The position numbers and the translations under genes are program-made. Of a stretch of 64,000 bases of DNA, positions 56,184-63,533 are shown one piece after another. Within the stretch, counting starts at the first letter, position 1. Each line of letters starts with the position of its first letter. The stretch is from the NCBI RefSeq assembly GCF_009755605.1, contig NZ_WPNZ01000010.1, positions 267,101 to 331,100 of the forward strand, in the 5' to 3' direction. A model generated the notes under the pieces. It searched no databases. It saw only the letters and a list, made by a program, of their open reading frames with translations, and was not told where the DNA came from. The stretch comes from Streptomyces typhae. GTDB lineage: Bacteria; Actinomycetota; Actinomycetes; Streptomycetales; Streptomycetaceae.

Positions 56184-57200
56184 ATGCCGCTCCTGCGCGC
56201 CCTGATCCGTACCGCCCGCATGGTGCGGCACACCCCGCGCCTGGCCGCCGGCCTCCCCCCGGACGACGAGGTGCTGCTCGACGTGCCGGACGACCGCCTG
56301 GGCCCGGCCCTCGTCGCCGCGGGCCGCGGCGACCACGGCCCGGCGGCCAAGCTCCTCGCCACCACCCGCGAGGCCGCCGAGTGGGAGAACCGCGACCGGT
56401 ACGCGACGCGCCTCGCCGCGTTCGCCCGCTCCCGCGCCGAGTGGTTCGACGACTGGCTCTCCACCGCCCCGCACGACCCGGACGCGCTCCTGCTCAAGGC
56501 CGAGCTCGCGGTGGTCCGCGGCTGGGAGTCGCCCGCCCGCGCGGACCTGCTGCGCGAGGCGAGCCCGCTGCTCACCGCCGCCGCCGAGGCCGACCCCAGG
56601 GACCCGGTGCCGTGGCGCATCGCGCTGGACCACGCCCGCGGCACGCACGCCTCGCACACGGAGTTCGAGGAGCTGTGGGCCCAGGCGGTGCGCCGCTCCT
56701 CGTACCACTACGGCTGCCACGCCTCGGCCCTGATGTACCTGTCGGCGAACTGGTACGGCTCGCACACCGAGTGCTTCGCCTTCGCCGAGCGGGCGGCGGC
56801 GGACGCCCTGCCGGGATCGCTGATACAGGCCCTGCCGGTGCGGGCGGCGTTCGCCTATCTGACCAGCGCGGCCGGGAACCTGCCGCGGGAGCGCCTGGAC
56901 AAGGCGGCCGACCTGGCGATCGCGCTGTCCGGCGAGTACGCGGCCTGCGACCCCTGGCCCGCCGAGGTCCGCAACCTCCTCACCCATGTCCTGATCCGGC
57001 TCGAACGCTGGCACGACGCGCTCGACCAGCTCCGCCTGATCGGCCCGTACGCGACGTCGTTCCCCTGGGACCGGCTCTCCGACGACCCCCTCGGACAGTT
57101 CCTGGAGCTGCGGGACGGGGTGCGGATAGAGGTGGCCGCGCGGACACCGCTGCGGGACCGGCGCGGGCGGGCGGACGGCGGGAGTCCCGGCGGCCGTTAG
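56184..57200 (+). CDS. Alpha-helical hypothetical protein (TPR-like)
   Basis: 338 residues. I do not recognise a named family. It is rich in Ala/Leu/Arg helices with Trp/Tyr-containing turns (ALLLKAELAVVRGWES, VPWRIALDHARGTHASHTEF, HYGCHASALMYLSANWYGSH, VLIRLERWHDALDQLRLIGPYA), recalling tetratricopeptide-like arrays. It has no signal peptide or membrane helix. The ATG at 56184 follows a G-rich Shine-Dalgarno site. It is followed by the LON-domain gene, whose promoter motif overlaps its stop. Confidence 0.7.
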   Translation: MPLLRALIRTARMVRHTPRLAAGLPPDDEVLLDVPDDRLGPALVAAGRGDHGPAAKLLATTREAAEWENRDRYATRLAAFARSRAEWFDDWLSTAPHDPDALLLKAELAVVRGWESPARADLLREASPLLTAAAEADPRDPVPWRIALDHARGTHASHTEFEELWAQAVRRSSYHYGCHASALMYLSANWYGSHTECFAFAERAAADALPGSLIQALPVRAAFAYLTSAAGNLPRERLDKAADLAIALSGEYAACDPWPAEVRNLLTHVLIRLERWHDALDQLRLIGPYATSFPWDRLSDDPLGQFLELRDGVRIEVAARTPLRDRRGRADGGSPGGR

Positions 57201-57203
57201 GCT
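57198..57203 (+). promoter_or_regulatory. Leaderless-type -10 (TAGGCT) for the LON-domain gene
   Basis: TAGGCT overlaps the upstream stop codon and ends eight bases before the GTG at 57212; no ribosome site is present. Confidence 0.5.
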
Positions 57204-57211
57204 TTCGGATC

Positions 57212-57952
57212 GTGACGACCGTCCGGCTTCCGCTCTTCCCGCTCAACTCGGTGCTGTTCCCGGGGCTGGTGCTGCCCCTGAACATCTTCGAGGAGCGCTA
57301 TCGCGCCATGATGCGCGAACTCCTGAAGGTTCCCGACGAGGAGCAGCGGCAGTTCGCCGTGGTGGCGATCCGGGACGGCAGGGAGGTCGCGCCGAGCGCC
57401 CCAGGCCTCCCCGACCAGACCGCGCAGCCCGCACAGGGGCCCGCCGCCGGCTTCGGCGACGACCCGCTGCGCGCCTTCCACGAGGTGGGCTGCGTCGCGG
57501 ACGCGGCGACCATCCGTGAGCGCGAGGACGGCGGCTTCGAGGTCCTCGCCACCGGCACCACCCGGGTCCGGCTACGCTCGGTGGACGCCTCGGGACCGTT
57601 CCTGACCGCCGAACTCGAACCGCTGGAGGAGAAGCCGGGCGAGGAGGCGGGCGCACTCGCCGAGGGCGTGCTGCGGGCCTTCCGCTCGTACCAGAAGCGG
57701 CTCGCGGGCGCCCGGGAGCGCTCCTTGTCGTCGGGCACCGAGCTGCCCGACGACCCGTCGGTGGTGTCGTACCTGGTCGCGGCCGCCGCCGTCCTCGACA
57801 CCCCCACCAAGCAGCGGCTCCTCGAAGCGGACGACACCGCTTCCCGGCTGCGCGACGAGCTGACCGTGCTGCGCGCCGAGACCGCGATCATCCGCAATCT
57901 GCCGTCGTTGCCCGCGACGGAACTGACGCGCGGCACGACCAGCCTCAACTGA
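57212..57952 (+). CDS. LON peptidase substrate-binding domain protein
   Basis: 246 residues, only the N-terminal LON (PUA-like) domain without ATPase or protease. It opens LPLFPLNSVLFPGLVLPLNIFEERYR, the classical LON-N signature, with a strand region VLATGTTRVRLRSVD and a helical end (LLEADDTASRLRDELTVLRAE). Such proteins may bind unfolded proteins or ubiquinone-like ligands; the role is unknown. Its final codons and stop are duplicated in the following 22-bp repeat. Confidence 0.9.
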   Translation: MTTVRLPLFPLNSVLFPGLVLPLNIFEERYRAMMRELLKVPDEEQRQFAVVAIRDGREVAPSAPGLPDQTAQPAQGPAAGFGDDPLRAFHEVGCVADAATIREREDGGFEVLATGTTRVRLRSVDASGPFLTAELEPLEEKPGEEAGALAEGVLRAFRSYQKRLAGARERSLSSGTELPDDPSVVSYLVAAAAVLDTPTKQRLLEADDTASRLRDELTVLRAETAIIRNLPSLPATELTRGTTSLN

Positions 57953-57985
57953 TACGTGAGGCGGCCTCAACTGATACGTGAGGCG
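57942..57985. repeat. 22-bp perfect duplication including the LON-gene stop
   Basis: GCCTCAACTGATACGTGAGG(CG) is at 57942-57963 and again at 57964-57985; the TGA of the gene lies in the first copy. Confidence 0.85.
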
Positions 57986-58019
57986 GCCCCGACCGACCCA
58001 CGAGGCAGCGCCGAGCGAC

Positions 58020-58151
58020 CCCACCGGGCCGGGAAGAACTGCCCCACCGGACCGGGATGAACTGACTCACCGGACCGGGAAGAACCGACCCACCGGGCCG
58101 GGAAGAACCGACCCACCGGGCCAGGAAGAACCGACCTACGAAGCCGGGAAG
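58020..58151. repeat. 23-bp minisatellite, about five copies
   Basis: Units near 58021, 58043, 58066, 58089 and 58112 share CCCACCGGGCCGGGAAGAAC, with a degenerate sixth copy (CCTACGAAGCCGGGAAG) ending at 58151. It reaches the ribosome site of the YbaK gene, so the last GGGAAG copy may act as that site. Confidence 0.85.
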
Positions 58152-58162
58152 TGACGAGCAGC

Positions 58163-58663
58163 GTGGCGAAGAAGCAGAAGAAGACGCAGGCGGGCGGCAC
58201 TCCCGCGACGGTCGCCCTGACCCGCGCGGGCACCGCCTTCACCCTGCACTCCTACGACCACGACCCCGCGCACCCCAGCTACGGCCAGGAGGCCGCGGAG
58301 GCGATGGGCGTCTCGCCGGACCGGGTCTTCAAGACACTGGTCGCCGACGTCGACGGGGAGCTGACCGTGGCGGTCGTGCCGGTGGCCGGGACGCTGAACC
58401 TGAAGGCCCTGGCCACGGCGGTGGGCGGCAAGCGCGCGACGATGGCGGACCCGGCCGCGGCCGAGCGCACCACCGGCTACGTCCGCGGCGGCATCTCACC
58501 CCTCGGCCAGCGCAAGCAGCTCCGCACGGTCCTCGACGACTCGGCCGACGGCCACGCGACGATCTGTGTCTCGGCGGGCCGCCGCGGCCTGGAGGTGGAG
58601 CTGTCCCCCGCCGACCTGGCGGCGCTCACCGGCGCGGTGCTCGCGCCGATCGGGCGTGAATGA
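58163..58663 (+). CDS. ybaK: Cys-tRNA(Pro) deacylase (YbaK/EbsC family)
   Basis: 166 residues from GTG 58163, nine bases after GGGAAG; GTG 58151 is an alternative. The family clears Cys wrongly attached to tRNA-Pro. The editing-domain motifs include VFKTLVADVDGELTVAVVPV near 55, the conserved Lys (LNLKALA) near 82, and GYVRGGISPLGQRKQLRTVLD near 109 (GGISPLG loop). The N-terminus is Lys-rich (KKQKKTQAGG). Alone on the plus strand, before a 24-residue gene. Confidence 0.92.
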   Translation: MAKKQKKTQAGGTPATVALTRAGTAFTLHSYDHDPAHPSYGQEAAEAMGVSPDRVFKTLVADVDGELTVAVVPVAGTLNLKALATAVGGKRATMADPAAAERTTGYVRGGISPLGQRKQLRTVLDDSADGHATICVSAGRRGLEVELSPADLAALTGAVLAPIGRE

Positions 58664-58690
58664 ACCCTCGACGGGACCCCGGTCCTCGAC

Positions 58691-58696
58691 TAGGAC
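58691..58696 (+). promoter_or_regulatory. Leaderless-type -10 (TAGGAC) for the 24-residue gene
   Basis: TAGGAC ends seven bases before the ATG at 58704; the sequence between (CACTCCC) has no Shine-Dalgarno match. Confidence 0.5.
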
Positions 58697-58703
58697 CACT
58701 CCC

Positions 58704-58778
58704 ATGTCGAAGAAGACGCGCAAGCGGAAGTGGCGGATCAAAAAGGGCAAGGCCAACCACGGCAGACGCCCTGCCTGA
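58704..58778 (+). CDS. 24-residue basic protein, candidate ribosomal protein bL37
   Basis: Reads MSKKTRKRKWRIKKGK, then ANHGRRPA and stop: 12 of 24 residues are Lys or Arg. The size, basic head and KANHGxRP tail match my memory of the actinobacterial large-subunit protein bL37, which was found in mycobacterial ribosome structures and is often missed by gene finders. The ATG follows a TAGGAC motif by seven bases, compatible with leaderless translation. It stands between ybaK and a convergent membrane-protein gene. If not bL37, it would be a similar tiny rRNA-binding protein. Confidence 0.7.
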   Translation: MSKKTRKRKWRIKKGKANHGRRPA

Positions 58779-58808
58779 GGCCCCCGAGCCCGCCGGGACA
58801 GGTGGCGG

Positions 58809-59477
58809 CTACCGCTCCGGTGCTCCGTACGGGTCGCGGTAGCCGTCGTCGTACGAGGAGAGGGGCTCGGGGTCCCTCGGCCCGAAGAGGCCCGTCAGGG
58901 CCAGCTGGACCACCATGGCGGCGACCGGCCACGCGAGCAGCACACCCTTGGCCTTCAGCTCCATGGGCGCGTCGAAGACGACGCCCTGCCCCACGGACTT
59001 GGCGTGCGCCACCACGTCCGTCTCGGGCCCGGCCCACACGCCCACCTTCCAGGCGAGCACGGCGCCGAGCAGGGAGCCCGCCGCGAGACCCACGACGAGC
59101 GGGATGCCGCCGCGCCTGCGCACCAGGAACACCACGAGCGCGGCGACGACCCCGAACGCGAGCCCGAGCAGCGTGAACGTTCCGTCGACCCCGATGGCCT
59201 GCTCGCCCTCGGTGTCCTTGAGGAACACCGCCTTGTCGTCGGCGATCAGCGGCACGCGCGGCGCCAGCCACAGCCACAGGAGCCCGAGCAGCACGCCGGA
59301 GGCGGCCACCGCGACCGCGATCACCGCGGCGTCCCGCAGCTCGGTCCTCATGCCGGGGCCGTCCTCCTCGTGCGCCTGCTCGGGCACGGGCCCCGCGGCC
59401 CGCGCGGGTTCCTGCCACGGGTCGCTGTCGTCGGGCTTGCCGTGCGGTGGCTGGGGAGGGTTAAGCGGTGCGGTCAC
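58809..59477 (-). CDS. DUF2567-like membrane protein
   Basis: 222 residues from GTG 59477 (GTG 59483 also possible; neither has a clear ribosome site). A Pro-rich cytoplasmic start (TAPLNPPQPPHGKPDDSD) precedes four hydrophobic segments: DAAVIAVAVAASGVLLGLLWLWLAP, TLLGLAFGVVAALVVFLV, PLVVGLAAGSLLGAVLAW and VLLAWPVAAMVVQLALTGLF. The LWLWLAPRVPL segment after helix 1 matches actinobacterial DUF2567 proteins. Role unknown. Same strand as and just downstream of the ABC-2 permease (55 bp). Confidence 0.75.
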   Translation of the reverse strand: MTAPLNPPQPPHGKPDDSDPWQEPARAAGPVPEQAHEEDGPGMRTELRDAAVIAVAVAASGVLLGLLWLWLAPRVPLIADDKAVFLKDTEGEQAIGVDGTFTLLGLAFGVVAALVVFLVRRRGGIPLVVGLAAGSLLGAVLAWKVGVWAGPETDVVAHAKSVGQGVVFDAPMELKAKGVLLAWPVAAMVVQLALTGLFGPRDPEPLSSYDDGYRDPYGAPER

Positions 59478-59532
59478 GCACACATGGTGCCAGCTCCGCC
59501 TGTGCGCCGCGCCACCGGACGGCGGATCCGGG

Positions 59533-60354
59533 TCAGCGGACGGCCGCCCGCCGGTAGGCCCAGGTGGCGACGGCCAGCGAGGCGACGCCGACGCCCGCGC
59601 ACACCGCGAGGTCGAGGGCGACCGCGCCCCAGTCGGGGTCGGGACCGAAGGTGCGGGCGAGGGCCTCCACGCCGTACGTGGACGGCAGCAGGTCGCGCGC
59701 GTACTGCAGCAGCTCCGGCATCCGCTCGGCCGGGAGCACACCCAGCAGCAGCGCCGCGGACATGCCCATCTGCCCGAGCAGGGTGGCCAGTTCGGGCCGC
59801 GGCGCGAGCAGGCCGAGCGCCGCACCGAGCCCGGCGAGCGCGGCGCCGGAGAGCGGGATCACCGCGGCTAGCACCCACAGGTGAGTCAGCGGGAGCCCGA
59901 AGAGACCGCAGCCGACGACGGCCGTGACGATGGTGCCGGGCACCGTGAAGGACGCGTACGCGGCGGCGGCGCCGAGGACGACGGCGGCGGGCGGCACCGG
60001 CAGGGTGGCGTAGTGGTCGAGGCCGCCGTCGCCGCGGAGCTGGCCGAAGTACTGGGCGAGCAGGTTCAGCGCGACGAACGCGACCACGAGGACGGAGGAA
60101 CCGGCCACGACGGCGTGCGCCTCACCGCCGCCGTCCACCACGCCCCGCATCAGGATCATGATCCCGACGGACTGGAACGTGGCGACGAAGAGCAGCGGGA
60201 TCCGCGCCACCCGGGCGCGGGACAGCTGCGCCCGGTAGACCGCGGCCAGGGCCGGCAGGAGCCGCGCCCGCGCCCCGAGCGGCGCCGCGGCGTCCGGCAC
60301 CCGCACGGCACCCTCCTCGGCGCGCACGACGGCTTCCAGGGGAACGGCACTCAA
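59533..60354 (-). CDS. ABC-2 type transporter permease
   Basis: 273 residues. The start is likely TTG 60354, seven bases after GGAAGG. Six hydrophobic segments; IPLLFVATFQSVGIMILM and NLLAQYFGQLRGDGGLDHYATLP are typical of ABC-2 exporters, as is LLPAERMPELLQYARDLLPSTYGVEALA near the end. It pairs with the ATPase at 60653 upstream on the same strand, across a 298-bp gap. The substrate may be a drug or a lipid; it is not determined. Confidence 0.88.
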   Translation of the reverse strand: MSAVPLEAVVRAEEGAVRVPDAAAPLGARARLLPALAAVYRAQLSRARVARIPLLFVATFQSVGIMILMRGVVDGGGEAHAVVAGSSVLVVAFVALNLLAQYFGQLRGDGGLDHYATLPVPPAAVVLGAAAAYASFTVPGTIVTAVVGCGLFGLPLTHLWVLAAVIPLSGAALAGLGAALGLLAPRPELATLLGQMGMSAALLLGVLPAERMPELLQYARDLLPSTYGVEALARTFGPDPDWGAVALDLAVCAGVGVASLAVATWAYRRAAVR

Positions 60355-60652
60355 CGGACAACCTTCCTGCCGACGTCCTGACGCTTACGCATGGGCTGAC
60401 ACGGAGCACACCCATGAGCCACACGGCCACCCTGCCCCGCAAGGCCGACCGGACGGACACAGCCGCCCCGCCCCGCAAGGCCGAGCCCCGCCCGCACCGT
60501 CCGTACTCCGCCGTCCCGGTTCCGGGCAACGGGTGGGCGGGTGGGAGACATCCGCCGCGCAGCGGCGGCACAGAAAAACCCACCACAACCGAAGCCAGAG
60601 CCAGAACCGGAGCCAGAACCGTAGCCAGAACCAGCACCAGAGCCGGAACCGA
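60355..60652. repeat. Satellite-containing gap between ABC ATPase and permease
   Basis: 298 bp. From about 60590 to 60650 it consists of repeated CCAGAACC/GAGCCAGAACC words (about ten copies), and before that GGGAGACATCCGCCGCGCAG-like GC sequence with a CCGCGCAGCGGCGG hairpin at 60555. No coding frame is credible, despite the open frames the satellite creates. Confidence 0.6.
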
Positions 60653-61690
60653 TCACACCTTCACCAGCCCATCTCCACCGCGCCCGCCAAGGGCAAGATA
60701 AACATCCTCCAGGCTGGGAGTGGCCAGAGTGAAATCGTCCAGGGCGGCAAAGGCGCCCCCGCCAGTAACCGCGGCGACGGCCGCCCGAGCCTCCTCAGGC
60801 GCGAGCCGCAGCGTCCACTTGCGCCCGGACTCGACAGCCGAGGACCGCAGCGCGGCGACCTCCGGCACGTCGACGGGCGCCCGCTCGCGCCACATCAGCT
60901 CGACCCGGACCTCCCCGGCGACCTGCTCCTTGAGCCCGCCGGGAGTGTCGCAGGCGATGACCCGGCCGTGGTCGAGCACGGCGACCCGGTCGAGCACCGT
61001 CTCGGCCTCGATGACGTTGTGGGTGACGAGCAGGACCGTCGTACCGCGCTCGGCCCGACGCCGGTCGACCGCGCCCCACACGGCGCGCCGCGCCACCGGG
61101 TCCATGCCGGTGGTCGGCTCGTCGAGCACGAGCAGCTGCCGCTCCCCCACCAGGGCGGTGGCGAAGCAGGCGAGCCTGCGCTGCCCGCCGGAGAGCTTCT
61201 TCAGGGGCCGTCCCGCCAGGTCGGTGAGGCCGAGCTCCGCGAGGACGTCGTCGCGCTCGGTCCGCGCGCGGGCGGCGTCGAGCCCGCGCAGGCGCGCGGT
61301 CGTCTCGACGGCGAGGGAGACGGTGAGCTCGTCCAGGGCGGTGGACTCCTGCCCCAGGTAGGCGAGCAGCCGTGCGGCCCGCTCGGGGTGGCGCACGATG
61401 TCGTGGCCGAGCACGCGCACGCTGCCGCTGTCGGGCCGCATCAGGCCGGTGAGCTGGCGTACGAGGGTGGACTTGCCGGCACCGTTGGGCCCGAGGAGGC
61501 CGAAGATCTCACCGCGGCCGACCTCGATGCCGAGGCCGTCGCTGGCCCGCACCTCGGGCGTCGCGGGCCTGCCGCGGCGGCCGCGGGCGGCGGGATAGAC
61601 CTTGACGAGGTCGCGCACCACGCAGACGGCATCGCTGCCGTATCCCTGCCGGAGCCCTTGCCGGACCGCCCCTGTCGCGCGCGTACTCAC
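60653..61690 (-). CDS. ABC transporter ATP-binding protein
   Basis: 345 residues from GTG 61690. Walker A GLLGPNGAGKSTLVRQLTG near 75, Q-loop YLGQES, signature KKLSGGQRRLACFATAL near 167, Walker B LLVLDEPTTGMDP and switch VTHNVIEAE. The C-terminal 90 residues match the DrrA-type extension. Minus-strand TAGTCT (61704-61699) lies eight bases before the start and there is no ribosome site, so it may be leaderless. Works with the permease at 59533. Confidence 0.92.
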   Translation of the reverse strand: MSTRATGAVRQGLRQGYGSDAVCVVRDLVKVYPAARGRRGRPATPEVRASDGLGIEVGRGEIFGLLGPNGAGKSTLVRQLTGLMRPDSGSVRVLGHDIVRHPERAARLLAYLGQESTALDELTVSLAVETTARLRGLDAARARTERDDVLAELGLTDLAGRPLKKLSGGQRRLACFATALVGERQLLVLDEPTTGMDPVARRAVWGAVDRRRAERGTTVLLVTHNVIEAETVLDRVAVLDHGRVIACDTPGGLKEQVAGEVRVELMWRERAPVDVPEVAALRSSAVESGRKWTLRLAPEEARAAVAAVTGGGAFAALDDFTLATPSLEDVYLALGGRGGDGLVKV

Positions 61691-61751
61691 GAAGGACGAG
61701 ACTACGGGGTCCGATGTCCGGTATGGCGCCCGGGGCCGCCGTCGCGCCCCC

Positions 61752-62975
61752 TCACTCCCCCATCGGGCCGTGCTCGGCGGCGGTCCGCACATCGATCTCG
61801 CGCCAGAAGCCCGCCCGGATCGCGTACCGGTCGTGCTCGTCGATCTGGTCGTCCTTGTGGGCGAGGAGGCCGAAGCGGGCCGCGTACCGGAGCAGTTCGC
61901 CGTCCACGCGGTGCGGGATGCGCGGGTACATCGTGGCGAGCTTGTGGAGGTTGTGCTGCTCGGGCAGGCGACCCAGCCAGCGGCGGGCGAAGACCTGGCC
62001 GACCTCGAAGGGGTCGCCGCCGACGGTGGTGATGTCCTCCTCCCGGTCGGCCCAGCGCTGCTCGGCCGTGGTGAGCTGGGCGAGGGTGGGCAGGGCCGCG
62101 GCCTCGGGGGGCTCGGTGGGCGTGCCGGGGCGGTCCACCCAGCCCTTGTCGGAGGACCAGCGCAGGGTCGCGTTCGCCGGTTCCTTCGCGGGCTGCGCGC
62201 CGGGGCCGCGCAGCGCCGCCAGGTCCTTGGGGGTGGGCACGCCCTTGGCGGCCGGGATCCGCTCGCCGTTCTGCTGCCCGGGGGACGCGGTGGCCGGGTG
62301 GTGCGGGGGCGCGGGCGGGCGGGCCTGGTCGGCGCCGGTGGCGAGCGCGGACTCGGGCAGCGGCGCGGAGAGGATCGCGGCGATCTCCGGGCGCGGGGCG
62401 GGCGTCGGCGCGCAGACCCCGGTCAGCTCCTTGGCCTGGACGGCCTTGGTGATCCAGGTGCGGTCCAGGACGCGGCGCTCGTCGGCCTCGGCGACCAGGT
62501 CCTCGGACTGGTTGTAGTCGCCGTCGGCGGCCTGCACGGCCCAGAGGTGGACGGCGACGCCGTGTTCCTTGGCGGCCATCATGCCGGGCAGCAGATCGCC
62601 GTCACCGGTGACGAGGACGACGTCGGAACAGGCGCGGTTGCGGGCCAGCTCGGTCAGCTCGGCGTGCATGGCGGCGTCCACGCCCTTCTGCGCCCAGCGT
62701 CCGTCGCTGCGGGTCAGGGCGCCCAGGCGGACGGTGACGCGGGGCATCACGCGCAGTCTGCGGTGCTCCGGCTGGGGTACGCGGTCGGGGGCGCCGTCGA
62801 ACCAGTAGATCCGCAGCAGGGGGCGCTCGGTGTCGGACTCGGCGCGCTCGCGCAGGCCCTGGATCAGGGCGGCGTGATCGACGGTGATCCTGGACCGGGA
62901 CGGCTCTCCCGCGAGGAGGCTCGCGGCGGCTCCCAGCAGATACCCGGCGTCCACCAGGACGATGCAGCGGTCCAC
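61752..62975 (-). CDS. NYN-domain (PIN-like) putative ribonuclease
   Basis: 407 residues from GTG 62975 (GAGG nine bases upstream; GTG 62984 also in frame). The NYN catalytic Asp positions are in CIVLVDAGYLLG near 8, QKGVDAAMHAELTELA near 93 and VLVTGDGDLLPGM near 118, which in the family coordinate Mg2+ for RNA cleavage. A long Pro/Ala-rich linker (about 195-300) leads to a C-terminal helical domain (FEVGQVFARRWLGRLPEQHNL, ending near YAIRAGFWREIDV) that may recognise RNA. It is next to dnaE in a region conserved in Streptomyces. Confidence 0.87.
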   Translation of the reverse strand: MDRCIVLVDAGYLLGAAASLLAGEPSRSRITVDHAALIQGLRERAESDTERPLLRIYWFDGAPDRVPQPEHRRLRVMPRVTVRLGALTRSDGRWAQKGVDAAMHAELTELARNRACSDVVLVTGDGDLLPGMMAAKEHGVAVHLWAVQAADGDYNQSEDLVAEADERRVLDRTWITKAVQAKELTGVCAPTPAPRPEIAAILSAPLPESALATGADQARPPAPPHHPATASPGQQNGERIPAAKGVPTPKDLAALRGPGAQPAKEPANATLRWSSDKGWVDRPGTPTEPPEAAALPTLAQLTTAEQRWADREEDITTVGGDPFEVGQVFARRWLGRLPEQHNLHKLATMYPRIPHRVDGELLRYAARFGLLAHKDDQIDEHDRYAIRAGFWREIDVRTAAEHGPMGE

Positions 62976-63281
62976 GCGATCCACCCTCTTTCCCTGGATT
63001 CCTGAAGGTGCCCGAAGGTCCCACAGATCCCGGGCGGGGACCTGGAGATTCAAAGGATCGGGAGATCCGGCGGATCCTGGAGGTTACTTCGGGTTTCCTT
63101 CGAGTCTGCCCGACCTCGGGGAGGTTAACGGCCCGAACTCGATCTTCGGCGTGGCGTATCGGCTCTGTACCCGCCGACAGGCCTGATGACTCACGGTAAT
63201 TATCCGAAATGCACCATTCGCACACTTATGTGAGTCTGATCGCGTCATGGCCCCCGGATCCCCCTCAGGAGGAAGATCACC

Positions 63282-63461
63282 ATGGCCAAGAACAAGAATC
63301 GCGACCGCAACCAGCAGCAGAAGGGCGCCCAGGCCGCCGAGCGCGGCCAGGAGGAGGCCCAGAAGTCTGCCATGGAGGCGCAGGCCCAGCCGCAGGCCCA
63401 GGCCCAGGGCAGCCCTGCGGATGTTGCCCGTAAGCACCAGCGTCGCTTCGGCCACAACTGA
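63282..63461 (+). CDS. 59-residue basic Gln/Ala-rich protein
   Basis: Starts MAKNKNRDRNQQQKGAQAAE, continues through an AQAQPQAQAQ stretch and ends SPADVARKHQRRFGHN. The ATG is preceded by AGGAGG, a very strong ribosome site. The charged start and ADVARKHQRRFGHN end look selected, while the middle is simple Gln/Ala repeats. I know similar small Streptomyces proteins with the same ends but no function. It is divergent from the NYN gene and convergent with dnaE. Confidence 0.8.
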   Translation: MAKNKNRDRNQQQKGAQAAERGQEEAQKSAMEAQAQPQAQAQGSPADVARKHQRRFGHN

Positions 63462-63478
63462 CGCGAGTACGGATACAC

Positions 63479-63513
63479 CTCAGGGGCGCACCCGCATCGG
63501 GTGCGCCCCTGAG
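63479..63513. terminator. Bidirectional terminator, small gene / dnaE
   Basis: A perfect 15-bp stem (CTCAGGGGCGCACCC, 63479-63493, with 63499-63513) with a five-base loop between convergent genes. Confidence 0.85.
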
Positions 63514-63533
63514 CCGCGCCGCGCTCCGGAGGT

